A DNA stretch of 22,210 bases, taken from NCBI GenBank assembly GCA_964587515.1, contig CAZPMO010000071.1, positions 1 through 22,210 of the forward strand, read 5' to 3'. A program made the translations under genes and the position numbers. Positions 14,356 to 21,259 of the stretch are shown piece after piece (the first letter of the stretch is position 1; each line of letters starts with the position of its first letter). The stretch comes from CAZPMO01 sp964587515 (GTDB taxonomy: Bacteria > Pseudomonadota > Alphaproteobacteria > MPNO01). The notes under the pieces were generated by a model. It did no database searches. It worked only from the letters and a program-made list of their open reading frames with translations, and had not been told where the DNA came from.

Positions 14356-15705
14356 CTAACCTGGTTCCGGCACGCCCGCTTTTTTCAGCGCGGCGCGTTG
14401 CCGTCTGGCCAGTTTGCCCAGATCGAAACCCGCGATCAACTCGTGGAACATGCGATGCCAGTTGATCTCGGCCTTGAGGTGCAGGAACACCGAACCAAGC
14501 CCGATCGCGGCGCGGTCCATCAGCACGAACTCGCGGGGCGGGGTGACGCCGCCGAGACGGCGCAGCTCGCGATGCACTTTCGCCGCCACCTGAGCGCCGT
14601 ACATGGTGCCCTCGGTCTCCTGGATGCGCCGCGGACGGTTTTCCAGCAGCGGCGCATAGACGAACTCGGCCCACATGTTGAGGGTGTCGATCACCTCTTT
14701 TGACAAATTCTCGAAGCCCCAGGTGTCGTAGGCATGCACCGCGAGGGCGGGGTCGCCCGTTTCCAGCGACCGGTACAGATCGATCACGCCGCCGACGAAG
14801 CTTGGCTTGAACACCCGGATGCAGCCGAAATCGAGCAGGTTCACCGAATGGTCCGGGCGCACCGAATAGTTGCCGAGATGCGGATCGCCGTGGATCACCC
14901 CATAGCCGTAGAACGGCACGTACCAGGCGCGGAACATGTTGTGCGCGACCGCGTTGCGTGTTTCGGCCGGCGTTTCGGTCACCTCCATCAGCCGCCCGCC
15001 GTCCATCCAGTCCATGGTCAGCAGCCGTCCGGTCGACAGCTCGGCGACCGGCGCCGGCACATGCACCCCAGGCTCCTTCGCGTGCATCGCGCCGTAGAGC
15101 CGCATGTGGCGGGCCTCCAGATCGTAATCCAGCTCCTCGCGCAGCCGGGCCGCGATCTCGGTGTGAATTTCGGTCGGATCGACGGCCCGGTCATAACGGT
15201 GATAGAGCCCGAAGATGATCCTGAGCTGGCGCAGATCGGCCTCCACCGCCGAGGCCATGTCGGGATATTGCAACTTGCAGGCAAGGTCGCGCCCGTCATG
15301 ATCGCGGGCGTGGTGAACCTGTCCCAGCGAGGCCGCGGCCGCGGCCTCGCGTTCGAAGTCCTGGAAGCGGTCGCGCCAGTCGGCGCCGAGTTCGGCCGCC
15401 ATGCGGCGGCGCACGAACAGCCAGCCCATCGCCGGCGCGTTGGACTGCAGCTCGCCGAGATGTTCGATATATTCGCGCGGCAGCATATCGGGGACGGTCG
15501 ACATGATCTGGGCGACTTTCATCAGAGGGCCCTTCAGGCCGCCCAGCGCGCGTTTCAAATCCTCGGCGTGTCTCTCGCGGTCGATCTCGACACCGAGATA
15601 GCGCTCGCCCGCGAGCCGCGCGGCGAGGCCGCCGACCGCCGTGCCGACCCGCGTATAGCGGCGCACCCGCCCGCCCAGCCGGTTGTCTTCACGTGGACCG
15701 GCCAT
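14356..15705 (-). CDS. ABC1/ADCK/UbiB-family atypical kinase
   Basis: 449 residues from ATG 15705; the longer frame (to 15816) runs inside the upstream HpaB gene. Landmarks are the KxGQ-type motif, here K63-V-A-Q66 with Ala replacing Gly, LPREYIEHLGELQSNAP (75-91), the Ala-rich loop AAAAASLGQVH (121-131), the nucleotide lysine K144 (LACKLQYP), E190/D193 in REELDYDLEA, the catalytic HGDPHLGN (272-279) and DFG (292-294). UbiB proteins support ubiquinone biosynthesis as ATPases or lipid kinases, but this type lacks the C-terminal membrane helices of classical UbiB and lies in an oxygenase operon, so a role specific to that pathway is possible. Its start overlaps the end of the HpaB paralogue upstream by 17 bases, suggesting translational coupling, and the Rieske gene follows after 15 bases. 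Confidence 0.93.
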   Translation of the reverse strand: MAGPREDNRLGGRVRRYTRVGTAVGGLAARLAGERYLGVEIDRERHAEDLKRALGGLKGPLMKVAQIMSTVPDMLPREYIEHLGELQSNAPAMGWLFVRRRMAAELGADWRDRFQDFEREAAAAASLGQVHHARDHDGRDLACKLQYPDMASAVEADLRQLRIIFGLYHRYDRAVDPTEIHTEIAARLREELDYDLEARHMRLYGAMHAKEPGVHVPAPVAELSTGRLLTMDWMDGGRLMEVTETPAETRNAVAHNMFRAWYVPFYGYGVIHGDPHLGNYSVRPDHSVNLLDFGCIRVFKPSFVGGVIDLYRSLETGDPALAVHAYDTWGFENLSKEVIDTLNMWAEFVYAPLLENRPRRIQETEGTMYGAQVAAKVHRELRRLGGVTPPREFVLMDRAAIGLGSVFLHLKAEINWHRMFHELIAGFDLGKLARRQRAALKKAGVPEPG

Positions 15706-17149
15706 CACCCATCGCATCCATGATGCGCTCCGCGATGCCGTTGAAATAATCCCACGGGGCCTCGCGGAAGGAATGGCCGCGGACCACGAAATAAGGTCCG
15801 GCGTAAAATTTCTCATACTGCTGATGGCGGCCGGCGAATTCCGACCCCACCAGATCCCAGGCGAGCCGCATCAGCTTCATGCGCTCGCGCGCGGCGATGA
15901 ACGGCGTCTGCCAGTACTGGTCGAACTGGGCGGCGAGTTCGTCGTTGTCGAGGACCGACCCGTCGGCCGGCATCTGGAAGACGCTGCCGCCGGTAAGCTC
16001 GCGCAGCATCTCGATGATCGCCGAATAGTTCTGCGTGCACCATTCGAGCGCGGCGTACATGGTGCGTCGGTTGAAGGTGACATAGCCCGCCGGCCAGTCT
16101 TCGCAATCGTGGATCTGGCCCGCCACCAGCCCGCCGATTGTCGCTTCCATCGCCGCCATTCGGCCCAGCATGTCGCGCACGGACGGAATTTGATGGTTGC
16201 CGGTCGATTGCGCGACCTTGCTGAGCACGCCCGTGATCAGACCCATCTTGGCCCAGAACCGCACATTGGACTGGTGGTTGCCATAGGCGTGCGCGGCGGT
16301 CTCGGTATAGATGTCACGCGTCAATTCGGTATCGTCGTGGACGAACACTTTCTCCCACGGCACGAACACGTTTTCGCACATCACCATGGCGTCGCTTTCG
16401 TCGAGCCGCGCGCCCAGCGGATAATCCGCCGGATGGCGAAGATCGCGGGCCAGCGGCTTGCGCGACCACAGGCTCAAGCCCGGCGCGTTGCACGGCACCG
16501 CGCACGTCACCGACTGTTTCACCTGATTGGGCGCCAGCGGCAGCGCATTGCCGACCCACAGCTCGTCGGCGTAGACCGATCCGGTCGCCAGCATCTTCAG
16601 CCCGTTGATGACCAGCCCGTCGTCGCGCTCGTCGACCACGGAAAGCGTCGGCACCGGCAAATTGTGCTGCTGGGAATATTCCGGGTTACGCGCGCCGGCC
16701 GGCGGCAGCACCGCATAGGCGGCGTAAATATCGTTGTCGCGGGAATATTCGTAATGGCGCCGCAAATTTTCGCCATAGCCCGGCGTCACCCGGTCGAACA
16801 CCTTTGTGTTCATGGCGAGCCCGGTCAGAAAGCTCGCGGTATGGTCGGGCGAGCGGCCGAACATGCCCTGCGTCAGATCGCCGATCACCTTGTGGGCGCG
16901 GGTGCGCCGTTGCAGATCGTCACGGTCGCGCGCCATCAGGAAATGCGTGGAGTAACGCTCGCCGTTCTCCTCGTAGGACATCAACTCGCGATTGGCGGGG
17001 TCGGCCTTGAGGTCGTAAATCGCCGCCATCGTGCGCGCGCCGCCCGCGAAAGCCGGATGGGCGGTCACGTCCTCGACGCGCTCGCCGCCGATATAGACAA
17101 TGCGGCCGTCGCGGAGCCGCTCCAGATGCTCGGCGCCGGTCCTCAGCAT
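15689..17149 (-). CDS. 4-hydroxyphenylacetate 3-hydroxylase (HpaB)-family flavin monooxygenase, paralogue 1
   Basis: 486 residues, the usual HpaB length, acyl-CoA-dehydrogenase-like fold using reduced flavin from a separate reductase to hydroxylate a phenol. The N-terminal domain has GRSPDH at 98-103 and DNDIYAAYAVLPP (138-150); the C-terminal domain has WEKVFVHDD, HAYGNHQSNVRFWAKMG and LTGGSVFQMPADGS, followed by FAGRHQQYEKFYAG. At the position of the substrate-binding Tyr of known HpaBs (Y104 in T. thermophilus, Y117 in E. coli) it has His103, and Tyr145 where they have His (H142/H155); so it is probably not a true 4-hydroxyphenylacetate hydroxylase. GGAGGG precedes the ATG, seven bases after the stop of paralogue 2. 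No HpaC reductase gene is visible. Confidence 0.93.
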   Translation of the reverse strand: MLRTGAEHLERLRDGRIVYIGGERVEDVTAHPAFAGGARTMAAIYDLKADPANRELMSYEENGERYSTHFLMARDRDDLQRRTRAHKVIGDLTQGMFGRSPDHTASFLTGLAMNTKVFDRVTPGYGENLRRHYEYSRDNDIYAAYAVLPPAGARNPEYSQQHNLPVPTLSVVDERDDGLVINGLKMLATGSVYADELWVGNALPLAPNQVKQSVTCAVPCNAPGLSLWSRKPLARDLRHPADYPLGARLDESDAMVMCENVFVPWEKVFVHDDTELTRDIYTETAAHAYGNHQSNVRFWAKMGLITGVLSKVAQSTGNHQIPSVRDMLGRMAAMEATIGGLVAGQIHDCEDWPAGYVTFNRRTMYAALEWCTQNYSAIIEMLRELTGGSVFQMPADGSVLDNDELAAQFDQYWQTPFIAARERMKLMRLAWDLVGSEFAGRHQQYEKFYAGPYFVVRGHSFREAPWDYFNGIAERIMDAMGDGRST

Positions 17150-17156
17150 CGCGCGA

Positions 17157-18614
17157 TCAGCCCTCCGGCACCTCCATGTCGTCCATGATATCCTCCACGA
17201 TGCCGTGAAAATATTCCCACGGCGCCTCGCGGAAGGAATGATTGCGGATCACGAAGGAGGCGCCGGCGTAGAACTTTTCGTATTGCAGATGCCGCCCGGC
17301 GAACTCCGATCCAACCAGGTCCCAGGCCACGCGCAACAGCTTCATGCGCTCCAGCGACCCCATGAACGGGGTCTGCCAGTACTGCTCGAATTGTTCTCTG
17401 AGCTTCTCATCTTCCATGATCGAAATATCGGCCGGCATCTGGAAAACGCTGCCGCCGGTCAATTCGCGCAGCATTTCGATGATCATCGGATGTTGCGACG
17501 CGCACCAGTTGAGCGCCGCGTACATGAAACGCCGATTGACGGTGGCGTAGCCTTCCGGCCAGGCTTCCCAGCCGTTAATCTGGCCATGAATCATCCCGCC
17601 AATGGTCGCCTCGAGCGCCGCCATCTGACCGATATTCTCGCGCACCGCCGGAATCTGGTCGTTGCCGGTGGATTGCGCGACCTTGCTGAAGACCCCGGTG
17701 AGCAGGCCCATCTTGGACCAGAACCGCACGTTGGACTGGTGGTTGCCGTAGCAATGGGACGGCGTCTCGATATAGATATTGCGCACCATCTCCGTGTTGT
17801 CGTGCACGAAAACCTTTTCCCAGGGCACGAACACGTCCTCGCACATGACCATCGCGTCGCCCTCGTCGAGGTTCGCCGTGAGCGGATAGTCGAACGGGTT
17901 GGCGACGTCGCGTTCGAACGGTTTGCGCGACCACAGCGAAAGCCCGGGCGCGCTTGTCGGGACCGCGCAGGTGACGGACTCCTTCAACTGGGTCTCCGCC
18001 AGGGGAAGCAAATTGCCGATCCAGATCTCATCGGTGAACATTGCGCCGGTGGCCAGCATTTTCAGACCCGAGATCACCACCCCGTCGTCGCGTTCGTCGA
18101 CCACGCGCAGTGTCGGCACCGGCAGGTTGCGGGTCTGATAAAATTCCGGGTTGCGCGCGGCGCTGGGCGGCAGCACGGCGTAGGTGGCGTAGATGTCGTT
18201 CTCGCGCATGTGCTGGTAATAGTTGAGCAAATTGTCGCCATAGCCGGGCCCGATCTTGTCGAACACATCGGGCTTGCTGGCGAGCCCGGTCACGAAGCTC
18301 GCCACGTGGTCCATGGAGCGCCCGAACAGGCCATGGGTGACATCGGCGATCGCCTTGTGCGCCTCCATCCGGCGCTGCAGGTCGTCGCGGTCGCGCGCCT
18401 TCAGGAAATACATCGAGTAACGCTCGCCGTCCTCTTCGAACGACATCAGATCGCGATTGGCGGGGTCGGCCTTCATGTCATACACCGCGGCCACCGAACG
18501 GGCGGCGTTGCGGAAGGCGGGATGGGTGGTGACGTCGTCGACGCGCTCGCCGCCCACATAGACCACGCGCCCGTCGCGCAGCCCCTCGAGATGTTCCTTG
18601 CCGGTTTTCAGCAT
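17157..18614 (-). CDS. 4-hydroxyphenylacetate 3-hydroxylase (HpaB)-family flavin monooxygenase, paralogue 2
   Basis: 485 residues, a tandem copy of the preceding entry: 44 of the first 60 residues are identical, and no length change or frameshift occurs between them. Motifs are GRSMDH (98-103, Pro to Met against paralogue 1), DIYATYAVLPP, WEKVFVHDNTE, HCYGNHQSNVRFWSKMG and LTGGSVFQMPADIS, then FAGRHLQYEKFYAG. The same His/Tyr replacement of the known substrate-contact residues is seen. The difference in P101/M101 and around IYTETAAHAYG against IYIETPSHCYG hints at different substrates, or at two subunits of one enzyme. It is the second gene of the operon, 17 bases after the CoA-transferase and seven bases before paralogue 1, so a local duplication is the simplest origin. 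Confidence 0.93.
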   Translation of the reverse strand: MLKTGKEHLEGLRDGRVVYVGGERVDDVTTHPAFRNAARSVAAVYDMKADPANRDLMSFEEDGERYSMYFLKARDRDDLQRRMEAHKAIADVTHGLFGRSMDHVASFVTGLASKPDVFDKIGPGYGDNLLNYYQHMRENDIYATYAVLPPSAARNPEFYQTRNLPVPTLRVVDERDDGVVISGLKMLATGAMFTDEIWIGNLLPLAETQLKESVTCAVPTSAPGLSLWSRKPFERDVANPFDYPLTANLDEGDAMVMCEDVFVPWEKVFVHDNTEMVRNIYIETPSHCYGNHQSNVRFWSKMGLLTGVFSKVAQSTGNDQIPAVRENIGQMAALEATIGGMIHGQINGWEAWPEGYATVNRRFMYAALNWCASQHPMIIEMLRELTGGSVFQMPADISIMEDEKLREQFEQYWQTPFMGSLERMKLLRVAWDLVGSEFAGRHLQYEKFYAGASFVIRNHSFREAPWEYFHGIVEDIMDDMEVPEG

Positions 18615-18631
18615 CGCGGATTTTCCTTCTT

Positions 18632-19858
18632 TTAAATAATTCCCGCGTCTTTCAACGCTTTCATCCTGGCATCGTCGAACCCGAGAATGCCGCGGTAGAT
18701 ATCGTCGTTATGCTCGCCGAGTTCGGGTCCCGACCGGCGAATTTCGCCGGGCGTCTCGGACAGCTTGGGCATCACGTTCTGCATGGCTATTGTTTCGCCG
18801 GGCGCCCCGCCCGAGGCGTGCATCACCCGGACGATGGCGTCCCGCGCCTTGAAATGCGCGTCCTCCAGCATTTCCGGCGCGCGATAGATGTTGCCCGCCG
18901 GCACGCCTGACTTCTCCAGTATCTGCTCCAGCGGCCCGCTGTCGATAGTTCCCGTCCAGGCGGCGATGATGTCGTCGAGTTCCGACTGGTGTTCGCCGCG
19001 CGCGAGATGGGACGCGTAGCGCTCGTCCTCGGCGAGCTCGGGCCGGCCCATGGCCTCGGCGAGGCGGCCGAATACCGTATCCTGATTGGCGCCGATCACG
19101 ATCATTTTGCCGTCCTTGGTCGGATATACGTTGGACGGCGCGATCTTGGGCAGGATCGAGCCGGTGCGCTCGCGTATGAAGCCGCCCTGGTCGTATTCCG
19201 ACACCAGTGATTCCATCACCGCCAGCACGGCTTCGTAGATCGCCGAATCGACCATCTGGCCACGCCCGGTGCGCTCGACATTATGCAACGCCATCATCGC
19301 GCCCAGCGCGGCGAAGGTCGCGGCCAGCGTGTCGCCGATCGAAATGCCGACACGGCTCGGCGGCGTCGACGGATCGCCGACCACATAGCGCATACCGCCC
19401 ATGGCTTCGCCGATCGCGCCGTATCCCGCGCGCTTGGCGTAGGGACCGGTCTGGCCGTAACCGGAAACCCGCACCATGACCAATTTCGGATTGATCGCCG
19501 ATAATTCCTCCCAGCCGAGACCCCAGCGCTCCATGGTGCCGGGGCGGAAATTCTCGATCAGGATGTCGGATTCCGCGACCAGCGCCTTGACGATCTCCTG
19601 GCCCTCGGACTCGCGCGCGTTCAGCGTCGCCGATTTCTTGTTGCGCGCCAGCACCGGGAACCAGACGGGTTTGCCGTCGGCGCGTTCGCGGCCCCAATCG
19701 CGCATGGGATCACCGGATCCCGGTTGCTCCAGCTTGATCACCTCGGCGCCGAAATCGGCCATCAACTGGCCGCAGAACGGTCCCGCGAGAAGCTGGCCCA
19801 TCTCTATGACCCGGAGGTCGGTCAACGGTCCGCTACGCTGTTCTTCGGATGTGGTCAT
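18632..19858 (-). CDS. Class III CoA-transferase (CaiB/BaiF/Frc family)
   Basis: 408 residues from ATG 19858 (GGGAG four bases upstream), typical for the family. It moves CoA between carboxylic acids through an aspartyl-CoA anhydride. Seen: the N-terminal LTDLRVIEMGQLLAGPFCGQ and LMADFGAEVIKLEQPG segments, VWFPVLARNKKSATLN, SDILIENFRPGTMERWGLG (98-114), and the catalytic Asp176 in GISIGDTLAA, at the place of Asp169 of formyl-CoA transferase; then RTGRGQMVDSAIYEAV and KMIVIGANQD. Substrates are not predictable; in this family they include succinate, carnitine, formate/oxalate and itaconate or mesaconate. It is the first gene of the five-gene minus-strand unit and diverges from the HMG-CoA-lyase-like gene, the two sharing a 119-base control region. 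Together they suggest CoA activation of an acid followed by lyase cleavage. Confidence 0.95.
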   Translation of the reverse strand: MTTSEEQRSGPLTDLRVIEMGQLLAGPFCGQLMADFGAEVIKLEQPGSGDPMRDWGRERADGKPVWFPVLARNKKSATLNARESEGQEIVKALVAESDILIENFRPGTMERWGLGWEELSAINPKLVMVRVSGYGQTGPYAKRAGYGAIGEAMGGMRYVVGDPSTPPSRVGISIGDTLAATFAALGAMMALHNVERTGRGQMVDSAIYEAVLAVMESLVSEYDQGGFIRERTGSILPKIAPSNVYPTKDGKMIVIGANQDTVFGRLAEAMGRPELAEDERYASHLARGEHQSELDDIIAAWTGTIDSGPLEQILEKSGVPAGNIYRAPEMLEDAHFKARDAIVRVMHASGGAPGETIAMQNVMPKLSETPGEIRRSGPELGEHNDDIYRGILGFDDARMKALKDAGII

Positions 19859-19977
19859 GGCGCTCCCTTTTTGTTGCCGGTACGATACCCGAATGGCCGC
19901 CATGGCGCATCTGGCGATTGAGACCGGCCGCGATTCGGGCGATATTGTGCGCCTTCCACATGATCATGGAGAAGGCG

Positions 19978-20892
19978 ATGGTGGCGCGCCAAGTTGAGCT
20001 GATTGAGGTTTCGCCCCGCGACGGGTTGCAGAACGAGCCCGAGATCATGTCGACCGAGGTCAAGGTCGAACTGATCAACCGCGCGGTGGCGGCCGGCGTG
20101 CGCCGCCTGGAGGCGGTGAGCTTCGTGAACCCCAAGCGCGTGCCGCAGATGGCGGACGCCGAAGCGGTGATGGCGGCGCTGCCCGAGCGCGACGACGTGA
20201 TCTATATCGGGCTCGCGCTCAACCGACGCGGTCTCGATCGCGCATTGGCGGTGGGCTGTAAGGAAATCAACTACGCCGTCGTCGCTTCCGACGCGTTTTC
20301 CGAGCGCAACCAGGGCACCACCATCGAACAGGCCATGGAAGTATGGGACGATATCGCGGGAGAGGCGCGGGACGCCGGCGTGCGCTATTGCCTGACCGTC
20401 AGCGCCGCCTTCGGCTGCCCGTTTCAGGGCGAGGTCCGGCCCGAGCGGGTGCTGGAGATCGTCGAGGCCGGGCTTGCCGCGAAACCGGATGAAATCTCAA
20501 TCGCCGACACCATCGGCGTCGCGGTGCCGGGCCAGGTGCGCGAGATGTTCACCGAGGTCGCGAAACTCGCGCCCGGCGTGCCGTTGCGCGGCCATTTTCA
20601 CAACACGCGCAATACCGGCATCGCCAACGCCTTCGCCGCGGTCGAGGCCGGCGCCACCGCGCTCGACGCCTCGATCGGCGGATTCGGCGGCTGTCCCTTC
20701 GCGCCGGCGGCCACCGGCAACGTGCCGTCCGAGGACCTGGTCTACATGCTGGACCGATCGGGCATCGAGACCGGCGTCGATATCGAGGGGCTGATAGCGG
20801 CCGCTGAATGGCTCGGCGGCGAGCTGGGCCACGCCGGCCCCGCCATGCTGGGCCGCGCCGGCAACTTCCCGCCCGCGGAATTGCGGGCGTAA
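19978..20892 (+). CDS. HMG-CoA-lyase-like protein (HMGL-like, DRE-TIM metallolyase)
   Basis: 304 residues from ATG 19978, chosen because GGAGAAGG precedes it; the longer frame upstream is not protein-like. It has the HMGL landmarks SPRDGLQNE (R14 and D15 correspond to the human active-site Arg41 and Asp42), E45 in LEAVSFVNP, the metal histidines H206 and H208 in GHFHNTRNTGIAN, and Cys239 in GGFGGCPFAPAATGN (the loop cysteine, human Cys266). The family retro-aldol-cleaves 3-hydroxy-3-methylglutaryl-CoA into acetyl-CoA and acetoacetate. The metal-site segment is HFHNTR rather than the usual HCHDTYGQ, so a different 3-hydroxyacyl-CoA is likely. Divergent from the CoA-transferase, with which it probably forms a degradative step. 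It precedes the tRNA gene by 90 bases. Confidence 0.9.
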   Translation: MVARQVELIEVSPRDGLQNEPEIMSTEVKVELINRAVAAGVRRLEAVSFVNPKRVPQMADAEAVMAALPERDDVIYIGLALNRRGLDRALAVGCKEINYAVVASDAFSERNQGTTIEQAMEVWDDIAGEARDAGVRYCLTVSAAFGCPFQGEVRPERVLEIVEAGLAAKPDEISIADTIGVAVPGQVREMFTEVAKLAPGVPLRGHFHNTRNTGIANAFAAVEAGATALDASIGGFGGCPFAPAATGNVPSEDLVYMLDRSGIETGVDIEGLIAAAEWLGGELGHAGPAMLGRAGNFPPAELRA

Positions 20893-20935
20893 GGAAAATA
20901 TTCCCGTCGCACGCTTTGAGATCATCCGCAAAACC

Positions 20936-20965
20936 TTGACATAATTGGCCTCGCCCCCACATTAT
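20936..20965 (+). promoter_or_regulatory. Sigma-70-like promoter of the tRNA-Ala gene
   Basis: A perfect -35 hexamer TTGACA (20936-20941) is followed by an 18-base spacer and CATTAT (20960-20965, four of six matches to the -10 box). This predicts a start near 20972, about 11 bases before the mature tRNA 5' end. Confidence 0.65.
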
Positions 20966-20982
20966 CCGCGCACTCAAAAGTC

Positions 20983-21058
20983 GGGGCGGTAGCTCAGTTG
21001 GGAGAGCGCGACGTTCGCAACGTCGAGGTCCGCGGTTCGATTCCGCGTCGCTCCACCA
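20983..21058 (+). tRNA. tRNA-Ala (anticodon CGC)
   Basis: A 76-base cloverleaf with encoded CCA. Acceptor stem 20983-20989 pairs with 21048-21054, including the G3-U70 wobble that marks alanine tRNAs. D arm GCTC/GAGC; perfect five-base anticodon stem CGACG/CGTCG; loop TTCGCAA with anticodon CGC at 21016-21018, reading GCG (Ala). T arm CGCGG-TTCGATT-CCGCG and discriminator A at 21055. A GCG-reading tRNA fits a GC-rich genome. It is followed by an element margin with a serine recombinase. Confidence 0.97.
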
Positions 21059-21080
21059 CCCGCTTTTAGGCGAACCCGAG

Positions 21081-21121
21081 GCCACGGTTCCACGTGGCGA
21101 AAACGTCCCGTTTCCGGGGCG
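21081..21121 (+). terminator. Two tandem hairpins downstream of tRNA-Ala, possible terminator
   Basis: GCCACG (21081-21086) pairs with CGTGGC (21093-21098); then CGTCCCG (21104-21110) pairs with CGGGGCG (21115-21121, one G-T pair) over a TTTC loop, followed by TTTGG. A terminator is plausible from the position, but the T-run is only three bases. The rest of 21059-21259 shows no gene I can support. Confidence 0.4.
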
Positions 21122-21259
21122 TTTGGCCGCTTCGTCCTTGAAATAACAGGCCGAGAGACGCGCCGATCTCCGAATTCCCCTCCAAATTGGCGGACCGTCT
21201 CTGTGGGCGGATTTTCCGACCACAGTTTTGAGTGCTGTACCGAGGTTGGTGGCGACGGG

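Noticed and set aside
15689..18614. 4-hydroxybutyryl-CoA dehydratase identity for the HpaB-like genes
   Set aside because: That related enzyme needs three Cys and one His as iron-sulfur ligands, including a closely spaced Cys pair in the N-terminal half; neither paralogue shows this cluster.
15683..18635. Two long plus-strand reading frames of about 500 codons opposite the HpaB genes
   Set aside because: They mirror the coding frames of the two paralogues, have His/Arg-rich compositions without any family motif, and resemble each other only because the real genes are duplicates.
20549..21223. Minus-strand frame of 224 codons crossing the tRNA gene
   Set aside because: It runs antisense through tRNA-Ala and gives the familiar spurious AESNRGPRRCERRALPTEL reading of tRNA sequences.
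21059..21259. Attachment-site duplicate of the tRNA 3' end
   Set aside because: A weak resemblance (GTCGCCACCA on the minus strand near 21250) to the tRNA end is in the wrong orientation and too short to support an att site.
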